A DNA stretch of 64,000 nt from Candidatus Sulfotelmatobacter sp. (lineage in GTDB: Bacteria; Acidobacteriota; Terriglobia; Terriglobales; Acidobacteriaceae): positions 1 through 64,000 of the forward strand of contig DASYBM010000008.1 in NCBI GenBank assembly GCA_036500765.1, given 5' to 3'. Both the position numbers and the translations under genes were made by a program. Within the stretch, counting starts at the first letter, position 1; every line of letters starts with the position of its first letter. Below are positions 1-7,852 of this stretch, one piece after another. The notes under the pieces were generated by a model. That model saw nothing but the letters and a program-made list of their open reading frames with translations. It was not told the origin of the DNA and ran no database searches.

Positions 1-170
1 GCGGTCAGTGCAGCGATTGCTTCCGGCGAGTGGTTTTCAAACGCCGCAAGCGGCACCACCTCGGTGTAGAAGCGGCGGACGGGGCCCTCGCCATACGCAA
101 GATGCTGCTGGCGCGTGGTCGCGGCCTGCCAGATCGGGTTCGCGAGTGCCGTATTCGCTGTGATGGCCAT
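1..170 (-). CDS. Partial CDS, possible GNAT-family N-acetyltransferase (N-terminus only)
   Basis: The reverse strand is open from an ATG at 170 to the left edge, giving 56 residues with no stop, so the gene continues outside the window. The N-terminus starts MAITANTALANPIWQAATT, followed by a segment with GEGPVRRFYTEVVPLAAFE. The pattern of an early NPIW, a short helix and a pattern like VVPLAAFE resembles the start of some GNAT acetyltransferases; this comes from memory of the family and the catalytic part is not visible. The downstream neighbours on the same strand are unrelated. The reading frame is well supported by codon usage; the function is uncertain. Confidence 0.45.
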   Translation of the reverse strand, partial: MAITANTALANPIWQAATTRQQHLAYGEGPVRRFYTEVVPLAAFENHSPEAIAALT

Positions 171-313
171 GCACCTAATGATGACTGAGGAAAGCCTCTC
201 GATGCGGAACTCGATTGCCAGCCATCGCGCGCGAGGGATTGAGTTACAAACGATGAACCCAAAGACTTACACCTCAGGCAGCCGCATCGCCAGGGAGGAG
301 TGGGCCTCAAGCA

Positions 314-1093
314 CTAGCGGAAGTGCAGATAACCCCAACGCTCCGGCACGTGCATGTTGATGACGCCCTGCGGCGACCACACCCAGTTGTCTTCCTTCGG
401 ATTGCCGGGCGTCCACTCCACGCGGCTGAAGTTGATGCGCCACACGGTGCCGGGCTGCGGCACGGGGACTGGCTGGCGGGAGTTGAAGGCGGTCAGAGGA
501 TAGGCTATCTCGAGTGTCCAGCCGCGGTCGGTATCGCCGGGATTGTTCAGCGTGCCTTGAACGGCGACCTCGGTCTTCAGTCCGGCGATGTCCCAACTGT
601 TGTCGGGCTTGCCGCCCTCGCTGTATGGCTTCGGCAGAAAGAGGTCCCAGCCGGTATTGAGCGCGTTCATCTCGAATTCGTAGTAGCTCTCCGTCTCCGG
701 CAGCGGTTTGATGAAGACTTCGAAGTCGTTGTCTTTGAAGATGACGGAATCATGTTTCGTCAGCGTGGCGGTGACGTTTGGCTCCTCTAACTCCGCGGCG
801 ATGTAGAGATAGTGGTCATCCCACAGCATCTTTGCGCGCGTGCGGAAACGCGGCGTGGGCTTCTGGGCATCCCCGGGCTTCTTGGCATCTTCGATGTCGA
901 CGAAATTGGAGGTCCACTTCGCCTTCTTCCACGCCGCGTCGTCCAGCTTGCCATCGATGCGGATCGGCGTTTTTGTGCGGTAGCAGTCATACGACAGCGG
1001 GGCAGGCGCAGGCTGTGCGTGTGCGGTCGTAGCGAGAAATGTTGCGAGGCAGATGGCCGTAAGTTTACCCATCGTCGGTAGCGTCTTGCCCAT
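314..1093 (-). CDS. Secreted carbohydrate-binding family 9-like protein
   Basis: A protein of 259 residues with an N-terminal signal peptide: a hydrophobic stretch LTAICLATFLATTAHA followed by QPAPAP. The mature part has the layout of CBM9-like domains: a PIRIDGKLDDAAWKKA motif near residue 45, a central KMLWDDHYLYIAAELEEP strand pair, DNDFEVFIKP, and a C-terminal WRINFSRVEW followed by a WGYLHF end. Such single-domain proteins are frequent in Acidobacteria and Bacteroidetes and are thought to bind sugars or cell-surface glycans; no catalytic residues are expected. An internal Met at residue 8 (genome position 1072) is an equally good start and gives a cleaner signal peptide. It is probably transcribed alone; a short repeat lies between it and prfA. 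Confidence 0.75.
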   Translation of the reverse strand: MGKTLPTMGKLTAICLATFLATTAHAQPAPAPLSYDCYRTKTPIRIDGKLDDAAWKKAKWTSNFVDIEDAKKPGDAQKPTPRFRTRAKMLWDDHYLYIAAELEEPNVTATLTKHDSVIFKDNDFEVFIKPLPETESYYEFEMNALNTGWDLFLPKPYSEGGKPDNSWDIAGLKTEVAVQGTLNNPGDTDRGWTLEIAYPLTAFNSRQPVPVPQPGTVWRINFSRVEWTPGNPKEDNWVWSPQGVINMHVPERWGYLHFR

Positions 1094-1127
1094 GGACCGT
1101 TGTTTCCAAAATATAGATCGCTGGCAC

Positions 1128-1165
1128 TACAGGTCCTTCGCTTCGCTCAGGATGACACGACCCGT
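1128..1165. repeat. Dispersed repeat, family B (TTCGCTCAGGATGACA type)
   Basis: The core TCGCTTCGCTCAGGATGACA occupies the spacer between the CBM9-like gene and prfA. Related copies lie at about 5975-6045, 12125-12172, 20855-20880 and 29028-29066, and inside dinG and lipB. Confidence 0.6.
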
Positions 1166-1169
1166 TGCA

Positions 1170-2249
1170 TTAGGCGATGTTGGCCGTCTCCGCCTTCAGC
1201 CGCTCCGCCTGGAAGTGCGCGACAACCGCATCGATCACCGGTTGCAGCCTGCCCTCCATGATCTCGGCGAGCTGGTGCAGAGTCAGGCCGATGCGGTGAT
1301 CGGTCAGGCGGTTCTGCGGGAAGTTATAGGTGCGGATCTTCTCTGACCGGTCTCCGGAGCCGACCTGCTGCTTGCGCTCCTGCGCGAGCGCAGCCTGCTG
1401 CTTCTCCTGCTCGACTTCGTAAAGGCGCGCACGCAGCACGCGCATGCCCTTCTCGCGGTTCTTGATCTGCGACTTCTCGTCCTGACAGCTCACCACGGTG
1501 CCGGTCGGGATGTGCGTGATGCGCACCGCCGAGTAGGTCGTGTTCACCGACTGGCCGCCGGGGCCGGAGGAGCAGAAGGTGTCGATGCGCAGATCTTTGG
1601 CTTCGATCTTGATGTCGACGTCTTCGGCTTCCGGCAGCACGGCGACGGTGACCGCCGAAGTGTGGACGCGCCCCTGCTGCTCGGTCGCGGGTACGCGCTG
1701 CACGCGGTGTACGCCGCTTTCGTATTTGAGCTGAGAGAAGACGCGGTTGCCTTCGATGATGGCGATGACTTCTTTCAGGCCGCCGGCAGACGATTCGGAA
1801 GATGACAGCACTTCGACCTTCCAGCGCTGCGTCTCGGCGTAGCGCGTGTACATGCGGAAGATTTCGGCGGCGAAGAGGGTGGCTTCGTCTCCGCCGGTGC
1901 CAGCGCGGATTTCGAGGATGATATTTTTTTCGTCGTTGGGATCTTTGGGCAGCAGCAGCACTTTCAAATCCGCTTCAACGGTGCCGACGCGGGCTTCGAG
2001 TTGCGTGAGTTCGTCCTGCGCATAGGCGCGCATCTCGGGATCTTTTTCGTCGGCCAGCATGGCCTTGCTGTCGGCGATCCCTTTGGTCAGGTCTTTGTAT
2101 TCGCGATATTTTTCGACAATGGGCGCGATTTCCGCATGGGCCTTGGCAGTCTTCTGGTAGCGCGCCGAATCGTTGACGATGTCGGGCGAGGCGAGAGCCT
2201 GGGTCAGCTCTTCGTAACGGGCTTCGATTTGATCGAGTCTCTCAAACAT
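1170..2249 (-). CDS. prfA: Peptide chain release factor 1
   Basis: Class I release factor of 359 residues, the usual length for RF1. It recognises UAA and UAG and triggers peptidyl-tRNA hydrolysis on the ribosome. The GGQ motif is visible in [17 protein letters not shown] near residue 230, and the RF1-type anticodon tripeptide PAT lies in [17 protein letters not shown] near residue 187, which separates it from RF2 (SPF). The start [15 protein letters not shown] matches family N-termini. The DUF1385 gene lies upstream on the same strand, a neighbour pairing seen in many bacteria, but here a four-helix-bundle gene is inserted between them. The methyltransferase gene prmC, often next, is not present downstream. 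Confidence 0.97.
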   Translation of the reverse strand: MFERLDQIEARYEELTQALASPDIVNDSARYQKTAKAHAEIAPIVEKYREYKDLTKGIADSKAMLADEKDPEMRAYAQDELTQLEARVGTVEADLKVLLLPKDPNDEKNIILEIRAGTGGDEATLFAAEIFRMYTRYAETQRWKVEVLSSSESSAGGLKEVIAIIEGNRVFSQLKYESGVHRVQRVPATEQQGRVHTSAVTVAVLPEAEDVDIKIEAKDLRIDTFCSSGPGGQSVNTTYSAVRITHIPTGTVVSCQDEKSQIKNREKGMRVLRARLYEVEQEKQQAALAQERKQQVGSGDRSEKIRTYNFPQNRLTDHRIGLTLHQLAEIMEGRLQPVIDAVVAHFQAERLKAETANIA

Positions 2250-2257
2250 GGGAAAAC

Positions 2258-2287
2258 GTCTTCGGTCGTCGGTCTTCGGTCGTCAGC
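2258..2287. repeat. Left arm of inverted repeat bracketing a four-helix-bundle gene
   Basis: Tandem GGTCGTCGGTCTTCGGTCGT-type sequence directly upstream of prfA. Its reverse complement is closely matched at 2768-2797, on the far side of the four-helix-bundle gene. The same word family recurs as a direct array at 15820-15906 and inside der. Confidence 0.7.
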
Positions 2288-2295
2288 AAAAAGTG

Positions 2296-2658
2296 TCATG
2301 CCGCCTCTGAGAGTGCGTTCAGGAGGCCGGCCAAACTCTTGGCGACTTGAGTTGCGGCGCTCTGTAAACTGTGCGACTGCTCCGGCGATAAGTATTGTAG
2401 CTTGCCGGCCAGCAGGATTTGCGTTTCAAGCTCCATCAGCGATCCACGCGCGTGAAACAGAAACCGACTGAACTCCTTATCGGACCGGTGTCCCTTGCCT
2501 TCGGCGATATTGCTCGGCACCGAAACTGCGGCTCGACGCATTTGGCTGGCTAGTCCATAAAGCTCGTGTTTTGGGAATGCTTCTGTTCCCTGATAAACAA
2601 CTACGGCCAGTTCCATGGCTTGTTGCCAGACTCTCAATTCTCGGAAAGATGCGCTCAT
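2296..2658 (-). CDS. Four-helix-bundle protein (S23/IVP family)
   Basis: A protein of 120 residues that fits the whole length of the four-helix-bundle family (TIGR02436-like), relatives of which are encoded in 23S rRNA intervening sequences and include the Avd protein of diversity-generating retroelements. Diagnostic segments are FRELRVWQQAMELA, FPKHELYGLASQMRRAAVSV, PSNIAEGKG and FHARGSLMELETQI. No catalytic motif is known; family members form oligomers that bind nucleic acid. It separates prfA from DUF1385 and is bracketed by inverted repeats, which suggests it arrived as a unit. A second, frameshifted copy lies at 36867-37230. No reverse transcriptase or variable repeat is nearby, so it is not an obvious retroelement. 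Confidence 0.9.
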   Translation of the reverse strand: MSASFRELRVWQQAMELAVVVYQGTEAFPKHELYGLASQMRRAAVSVPSNIAEGKGHRSDKEFSRFLFHARGSLMELETQILLAGKLQYLSPEQSHSLQSAATQVAKSLAGLLNALSEAA

Positions 2659-2767
2659 CGGTTTCCTCCGAGTAAAAACGTTACGTCATATAACAATCCG
2701 CCGATCGCCGAATCGAAGAAATATTTTGCAGTGGTTCCAATCTGGTCCCATCAGCGTGTAGGGGTTA

Positions 2768-2797
2768 GCCGACGACCGAAGGCTGACGACCGACGAC
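2768..2797. repeat. Right arm of inverted repeat bracketing a four-helix-bundle gene
   Basis: Contains CCGACGACCGAAG and GCTGACGACCGACGAC, inverted matches to the array at 2258-2287. It abuts the stop of the DUF1385 gene. Confidence 0.7.
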
Positions 2798-2799
2798 CC

Positions 2800-3966
2800 C
2801 TAGGCAATCACCAACTCGCCGCCGCGCTCTTTTTCCAGCAACATGGCCTGGTCGAGGGCGGTGATGGCGCATTGGGCCATTTCGTCCGAGGGCGGTTTGG
2901 TGGTGATGCGCTGGAGCCACAGGCCGGGGGCGGTCATCAGGGCGAAGAGCGATCCGCGGTGTTTGGCGGCGAAGCGGATGATCTCGTAGGAGACTCCGGC
3001 GATGATGGGGAGCAGCGCGATGCGCGACGCGAAGCGAGCCCAGAACGTGGTCCACGGGATCAGCATGTAGAAGGCGATCGAGATCAGCATCACGGTCATG
3101 AGAAAGCTGGTGCCGCAGCGGGGATGGTACGTGGAATATTTCTGCACTTCTGTTGTCGTGAGCGGGTCACCGTTTTCGAAGGCGAAAACGGTTTTGTGTT
3201 CGGCGCCGTGATATTCGTAGACGCGTCGAATATCTTTCCAGAGAGATACGCCCCAGATGAAGAACAGGAAGAGAACGAGGCGGATGCCGCCGTCGATCAG
3301 GTTGAAAATAATTCTGCCGCCCAGGGCGGGGTCGATCTTTTTTAGCTCCGTCGCCGCCAGCAGGGGAAGATATTTGTACATGAAGATGAAGAAGGCGAGG
3401 GAGATGAGGAGATTGCCCATCGCCAGCCAGTTGCTGACGGTGGCGGCTTTTTCGCGGGAGTTGGTCGGTGCCGAGGATTTTGCTGCCGGCAGTTGGGAAG
3501 GTTCCGCCTTGCTTCGCTCGGCGGGACGGACGAATGCGTCCGTCCCCACGTGGTCCGTCCCCACATGGTCCGTCGTTGCCACATGAGAGTCTTCTTCCTG
3601 CATGATGTCTTCGATGGCTACGTTGGCGGAGAAGCGGAGGGCGCGGTAGCCGAGATTCATGGCGTAGCCGAGGGTCATTACGCCGCGTAGGATGGGCCAG
3701 GCCATCCACTTATGTTTTTCCGAGGGGCGCTCCAGCGGCTCGCTCATGGTGACGACTTCGCCGGAAGGTTTGCGGCAGGCGATCGCCCAGGCGTGCGGCG
3801 AGCGCATCATAACGCCTTCGAGCACGGCTTGTCCGCCGACCAGGGTTTCTTCTCCGCTCTCAAGGGCGGGCAGAAGTTGCACGGCGGCGAGGAATCGCAA
3901 GTAATTGGCTAGCTTACGCACGACTGTTGGATGCTCCTGGTATTGGATGCTGCTGGCAAAAGACAC
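2800..3966 (-). CDS. DUF1385 family integral membrane protein with an in-frame repeat insertion
   Basis: A protein of 388 residues with family hallmarks GGQAVLEGVMMRSP near residue 45, VYEYHGAEHKTVFAFE near residue 255 and YHPRCGTSFLM near 280, plus several membrane segments (about 180-200, 225-245, 285-310, 315-335). The biochemical role of DUF1385 is not established; conserved His, Glu and Cys residues suggest a metal site, and the gene commonly neighbours prfA. Residues about 128-157, containing DHVGTDHVGTDAFVRPAERS, are not family sequence. They are the translation of family A hairpin repeat DNA (nucleotides about 3496-3585) inserted between two membrane segments, in a loop where it may be tolerated. 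Start chosen at MSFASSIQYQ; later Met codons would truncate conserved sequence. Confidence 0.88.
   Translation of the reverse strand: MSFASSIQYQEHPTVVRKLANYLRFLAAVQLLPALESGEETLVGGQAVLEGVMMRSPHAWAIACRKPSGEVVTMSEPLERPSEKHKWMAWPILRGVMTLGYAMNLGYRALRFSANVAIEDIMQEEDSHVATTDHVGTDHVGTDAFVRPAERSKAEPSQLPAAKSSAPTNSREKAATVSNWLAMGNLLISLAFFIFMYKYLPLLAATELKKIDPALGGRIIFNLIDGGIRLVLFLFFIWGVSLWKDIRRVYEYHGAEHKTVFAFENGDPLTTTEVQKYSTYHPRCGTSFLMTVMLISIAFYMLIPWTTFWARFASRIALLPIIAGVSYEIIRFAAKHRGSLFALMTAPGLWLQRITTKPPSDEMAQCAITALDQAMLLEKERGGELVIA
3505..3580. repeat. Family A double-hairpin repeat inside the DUF1385 gene
   Basis: GGACGGACG-AATG-CGTCCGTCC (9-bp perfect stem) at about 3525-3546, preceded by GCTTCGCTCGGCG and followed by three near-tandem copies of GTCCGTCCCCACATG. 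It is read in frame as part of the protein. Confidence 0.85.
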
Positions 3967-4119
3967 GACGCAGGTTCTAGGGTATCACAGGCCTGGGCCG
4001 TTTAAGATTGCGATGTGGGCTGGCTAAGTTCAAGAAGCCGCAATAGTTAATGGGGGCGCACAGCGCGTGGGCGAGTCGCCCCCGCTACAGCCGGCGGGAC
4101 GCCGGCGCTACGGAGATGC

Positions 4120-5922
4120 ATGCTGAAGTTCGCGACTACCTGCGAGGCGATTGCCGGGACTACGAAGAAGCTGCTGAAGACTGGGATCGTAGCGGATTAT
4201 TTGAAGTCTCGCACGATCGAGGAGGCGGCGGTGTCGGCGGTGTTTCTTTCGGGGCGCGCGTTTCCGGCGTGGGAAGAGACTACGCTGCAAGTTGGCGGGC
4301 GAGCGCTGTGGCGGATCGTCGAGAAGTTGTCGGGAAAAGACGAGGGCGTGCTGACGGCGGCTTATCGGAAGCATGGCGACTTGGGAGCGGTCGCGGGAGA
4401 GATGCTTTTCCCGCGCGAGGGTCAAGGCCTCGATTTGTTAGCAGTAGAGCGCATGTTTCGTGAGATTGCGGCGGCACGGGGTCCGGCAGCGAAGGCGGTG
4501 ATGGTTCGCGATCTGCTTTCGCGGGCTACGCCGCTCGAAGCGAAGTACGTCGTGAAGATCATGACCGGCGATCTGCGGATCGGGCTGAAAGAGAGCCTGG
4601 TTGAGGAGGCGATTGCGCGAGCTTACGGGGGCACGTTGGCAGAAGTGCAGCGTGCCAATATGCTGCTGGGCGATCTCGGGGAGACGGTGCGGTTGGCGGC
4701 GCAGGGCAGGCTGGGCGAAGCGAAGATGCGGATGTTCCATCCGCTGGGATTCATGCTGGCCAGTCCGATTGAGTCGGCGGAAGAAGGGCTGAATTATTTT
4801 GCGGAAGCGGCGGTTGAAGATAAGTATGACGGCATTCGCGCGCAGGCGCATGTGGCGGAGGGCGAGGTGAAAATTTTTTCGCGCACGCGGGATGAAATCA
4901 CGGAGTCGTTCCCCGAGTTGCCGGAGGCGCTGGCTGGGCTGCGGCAGGATGCGATTCTCGACGGAGAGATCGTTGCCTGGGAATATCCCGAACATCTTTC
5001 GGATGCGCGGGAAATAGTGGATGGCGCGGTTTCCGACGCCGGCGAGCGGAAGGCGATGAACCCGAATGCGATGGAAATGGATGCGATGAAGCTGGGCCGG
5101 GCGCGGCCATTTACTTTCCTTCAACAGAGGCTGGGAAGAAAGAAAGTCAGCGAGGAATTGCTGCGGGAGATTCCGGTGGCGTTCCTGGCATTCGATGTGC
5201 TTTATGCGGGCGGGGAGTTGGTGATGGATCGTCCGCTGCGGGAGCGGGCAGGGATTTTGGATGTATTGCTGGCTGAACGCAAAACCCTTAACCACAGAGG
5301 GCACAGAGGATCACAGGGGTTGCTCGGCTTCGAGAAGGGAGGATCGAAGTTCGCGGCTCAGGTTATTCGAGCACCCGTTTTCCGCGCGGCATCGCCTGAC
5401 GAACTAGAAGTGCTTTTCGCCGCGGCGCAGGAGCGCGGGAATGAAGGGTTGATGATCAAGGATCTCGACTCGGTCTATTCTCCCGGCAAGCGCGGCAAGG
5501 CGTGGCTGAAGATGAAGCGGGAACTGGCGACGCTCGATGTGGTTGTGACCGCGGTCGAGTATGGGCACGGCAAGCGCATCGGCGTGCTCAGCGACTATAC
5601 GTTTGCGGTCTGGGACAGAAGGGCAGACTCGAGTGAAGCCAAGCTCGTGAACATCGGCAAGGCCTATTCTGGTTTGACCGACGCCGAGATCGCCGAGATG
5701 ACGCAGTGGTTTCTGGAGCACGCTGTTGAAGATCAGGGATTCAGGCTCGTAGTCGAGCCGAAGATCGTGCTGGAAGTGGCGTTCAACAATATGATGAAGT
5801 CCGACCGGCACGAGAGCGGATACGCGCTGCGGTTCCCGAGGATTGTGCGGCTGCGTCCGGATAAATCGGCGGAAGAGGCGGACACGCTGGAGCGGGCGCG
5901 GGAAATTTTCGAGAATCAGTAA
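4120..5922 (+). CDS. ATP-dependent DNA ligase
   Basis: A protein of 600 residues with an N-terminal DNA-binding domain (about 1-200), then nucleotidyltransferase motif I DKYDGIR with the adenylated Lys at residue 235, motif ILDGEIVAWE, motif IV EGLMIKD, motif V WLKMKRE, and a C-terminal OB domain ending KPDKSAEE-like. It seals nicks in duplex DNA using ATP. The length and N-terminal domain resemble archaeal-type LigB/Lig1 enzymes found in some bacteria rather than LigD; there is no polymerase or phosphoesterase domain. The essential NAD-dependent LigA is also present at 53412-55442, so this enzyme is probably a repair ligase. Residues about 387-407 contain NHRGHRGSQG, translated from a family D (CACAGAGG) repeat between motifs III and IV. 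Confidence 0.93.
   Translation: MLKFATTCEAIAGTTKKLLKTGIVADYLKSRTIEEAAVSAVFLSGRAFPAWEETTLQVGGRALWRIVEKLSGKDEGVLTAAYRKHGDLGAVAGEMLFPREGQGLDLLAVERMFREIAAARGPAAKAVMVRDLLSRATPLEAKYVVKIMTGDLRIGLKESLVEEAIARAYGGTLAEVQRANMLLGDLGETVRLAAQGRLGEAKMRMFHPLGFMLASPIESAEEGLNYFAEAAVEDKYDGIRAQAHVAEGEVKIFSRTRDEITESFPELPEALAGLRQDAILDGEIVAWEYPEHLSDAREIVDGAVSDAGERKAMNPNAMEMDAMKLGRARPFTFLQQRLGRKKVSEELLREIPVAFLAFDVLYAGGELVMDRPLRERAGILDVLLAERKTLNHRGHRGSQGLLGFEKGGSKFAAQVIRAPVFRAASPDELEVLFAAAQERGNEGLMIKDLDSVYSPGKRGKAWLKMKRELATLDVVVTAVEYGHGKRIGVLSDYTFAVWDRRADSSEAKLVNIGKAYSGLTDAEIAEMTQWFLEHAVEDQGFRLVVEPKIVLEVAFNNMMKSDRHESGYALRFPRIVRLRPDKSAEEADTLERAREIFENQ
5284..5325. repeat. Family D repeat (ACCACAGAGGGCACAGAGG type) inside the ATP-ligase gene
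   Basis: Tandem CACAGAGG units read in frame. Related sequence is seen in der (about 30675-30705, reverse orientation) and in the gap before lpdA (about 58846-58872). Confidence 0.65.
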
Positions 5923-5964
5923 CTTTCAACCATCTAGTCGACATCTTGGCTTTCGCGCCGCGCC

Positions 5965-6050
5965 CGTTGAGCGTGAGATCCCTTCGACTTCGCTCAGGGC
6001 AGGCTCTTCGCTCCGCCTGAAAAACGGCTGCACTCAGGATGACACCGCAG
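5965..6050. repeat. Family B repeat after the ATP-ligase gene
   Basis: CCCTTCGACTTCGCTCAGGG and, further on, CTGCACTCAGGATGACACC, in the convergent gap between the ligase and the NTF2-like gene. Confidence 0.6.
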
Positions 6051-6086
6051 TCCGGAAAGCCAAACTTCACCACTGCCAATCAATAA

Positions 6087-6545
6087 TCAATGAGACATAG
6101 ACGTTGCCGACGCGGCGACGCATACCCAAGAACCGCCCCGGCTGACCCAGGTATCGACGAAACGATCGCGCTCAACGTAAGACTTGCCGTTCTTGACTTC
6201 CCTTCTGCGAAAGACTCCGGTGGCGACGGCGACGTCGCCGAACACATAGACGGAAATCGATTCAGGCTCGGCTTGTTGTTCGTCGGATGGGGCCGAGGCG
6301 TCGATGCTCGCGAGAAATCCCGAACGGGATTGAAGACTGCCATCGTCATTCACGAGAACGATCGAGTCGTGCAGGATTTCAGTCAGCGCTTTCTTATCGC
6401 GAAACTTATAGGCCTGATTCCAGGCCTTCTCGAGGGCGATGATTTTGGACACTGCGGCATCCGATTTGTCCTGGGCGGCAAGCGGGGCGACCGGGATTAA
6501 AGCGGCGAAGATTAAGCCCAAGGCATAGGGATACATCAGCTTCAT
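6087..6545 (-). CDS. Secreted NTF2-like (SnoaL/DUF4440-type) protein, paralogue 1
   Basis: From the ATG at 6545 the protein has 152 residues: a signal peptide (MKLMYPYALGLIFAALI, cleavage after PLAAQ) and one NTF2-like cone domain with IIALEKAWNQAYKFRDKKAL, HDSIVLVNDDGSLQSRSGFL and a C-terminal DTWVSRGGSWVCVAA. This fold is used for small-molecule binding or as a non-enzymatic scaffold; no specific ligand can be inferred. The frame is open further upstream to 6731, but those residues look non-conserved and would bury the signal peptide. Two homologues, at 20964-21413 and 21545-22006, share the DTW.....WVCVA end. It may be translated from its own promoter in the 220-base gap after the CDF gene. 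Confidence 0.8.
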   Translation of the reverse strand: MKLMYPYALGLIFAALIPVAPLAAQDKSDAAVSKIIALEKAWNQAYKFRDKKALTEILHDSIVLVNDDGSLQSRSGFLASIDASAPSDEQQAEPESISVYVFGDVAVATGVFRRREVKNGKSYVERDRFVDTWVSRGGSWVCVAASATSMSH

Positions 6546-6767
6546 AAAACGACTATCGGCTGGGATGGGGATGTGCTTGAGCATTTGAGCTTTCTTGTAA
6601 CGATCGGATTTCGGCAAAGTCAAAACCGGCGCGGCAGGCGGCACGGGTTCCCACTCTTCGCAAAGAACGCAGTATGCGGCACCTTCAATGTTGATTGCGC
6701 CGGTAAAGTCGAAAGCACGCGCCCACGGCATTTTAATGCCTTGCGCTGAATTTGGACAGGCTGTTCG

Positions 6768-7718
6768 TTAATGGCTATGGTGGTGCTCCTGGCTCTCGCT
6801 TACCGGGATCACGCAACCGTGGGCCACTTCGCAGACGGCGTGCTCGAACTGGATGGTGGTGTGGACGATGCGGAAATCGTGAGTGAGGCGTTCTTTCACG
6901 TCGCGCAGAATGCGCTCGCTGACCGACGGTGGAATGTCAGCGATCGATACGTGGCAGGAGAGCGCGTGGGATTCCGAGCCGATGCTCCAGACGTGCAGGT
7001 CGTGAACGTCATTGACGCCTTCGACCGAACAGATCGAGGCTGCGATTTTATCCAGTTGCATGCCGCGGGGCGTGCCTTCGAGCAGGATGTTGAGCGTCTC
7101 GCGCACGATGCCAAAGCCCGACCAGAGGATCAGGACGCCGATACCGAAGGAGAGAGCAGAATCGATCCAATATTGCCCGGTGGCTAAAATCGCCCAGCCG
7201 CCGGCGATGACGGCGGCGGTTGATAGTGTGTCGCCGACTTCATGCAGCAAAGCGCTGCGAATGTTGACGTCACCGCTGGAGGCTCCGCTTCGAGCCGAGC
7301 GATAAAGCAGGAGCGCGATTGCGCCATTCATCACTACGCCGGCGGCTGCAACCCACATCATGACGGTGGCCTGCACGGGTTGGGGATGCTGCACGCGCCG
7401 GAAGGCTTCGTAGAAGATGAAGAAGGAAACCGCGACCAGCGAGGTAGCGTTGACCAGCGCAGCGAGCACGCCGGCGCGATGATATCCATAGGTCTTGGTG
7501 GCGCTGGCCGGACGCGCCTGAAAATAGACCGCAACCAGCGAGAGCAGCAGGGCCAGAAAGTCGGAAAGATTATGACCGGCTTCGGAGAGCAGCGCCAGGG
7601 AATGGGCGCGGATGCCGGCCACGACCAGCAGCACGATGTAGGCCAGGGTCACACCCAGCGAGGTCTTCAGAACTCGGGTCGTGGTCGCGCCACCTGTGCC
7701 ATGACTGTGCCCGTGCAT
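6768..7718 (-). CDS. Cation diffusion facilitator family metal exporter (ZitB/CzcD-like)
   Basis: A protein of 316 residues from the ATG at 7718, which begins MHGHSHGTGG, a His-rich metal-binding N-terminus typical of Zn exporters. Six membrane segments follow. The metal site is visible as HNLSD in the second helix and HEVGD in the fifth (two HxxxD motifs, the Zn-selective signature). The cytoplasmic C-terminal ferredoxin-like domain contains DVHDLHVWSI and ends with the His-rich EHHHSH. The protein exports Zn2+, Co2+ or Cd2+ from the cytoplasm in exchange for protons. The frame is open to 7808 but the extension lacks family similarity. It is divergently arranged with cheA. Confidence 0.93.
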   Translation of the reverse strand: MHGHSHGTGGATTTRVLKTSLGVTLAYIVLLVVAGIRAHSLALLSEAGHNLSDFLALLLSLVAVYFQARPASATKTYGYHRAGVLAALVNATSLVAVSFFIFYEAFRRVQHPQPVQATVMMWVAAAGVVMNGAIALLLYRSARSGASSGDVNIRSALLHEVGDTLSTAAVIAGGWAILATGQYWIDSALSFGIGVLILWSGFGIVRETLNILLEGTPRGMQLDKIAASICSVEGVNDVHDLHVWSIGSESHALSCHVSIADIPPSVSERILRDVKERLTHDFRIVHTTIQFEHAVCEVAHGCVIPVSESQEHHHSH

Positions 7719-7852
7719 GCTTCCAGTGTAAGGGTGCTGAAGACGGGCTTCAAGGGAAGGCGGGCCGTCGTATTCCGCAACGTCCGAAGGAGGCTGGAGG
7801 CGTCGCACGCTTAAGTTGTTTCCGCAGGCAGCCGATGTGGAGCAGAGACTCT

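Noticed and set aside
323-790. Long antisense open frames opposite prfA, cheA, rpsA and other genes
   Set aside because: They are shadows of high-GC genes: composition is Arg/His/Pro- or Gly-rich, with no family motif, and conserved proteins occupy the other strand.
2296-2658. 23S rRNA intervening sequence
   Set aside because: The four-helix-bundle gene is related to those in rRNA insertions, but its surroundings are protein genes and no rRNA sequence is present.
2296-2658. Diversity-generating retroelement (Avd-like protein)
   Set aside because: No reverse transcriptase, template repeat or variable target gene was found in the window.
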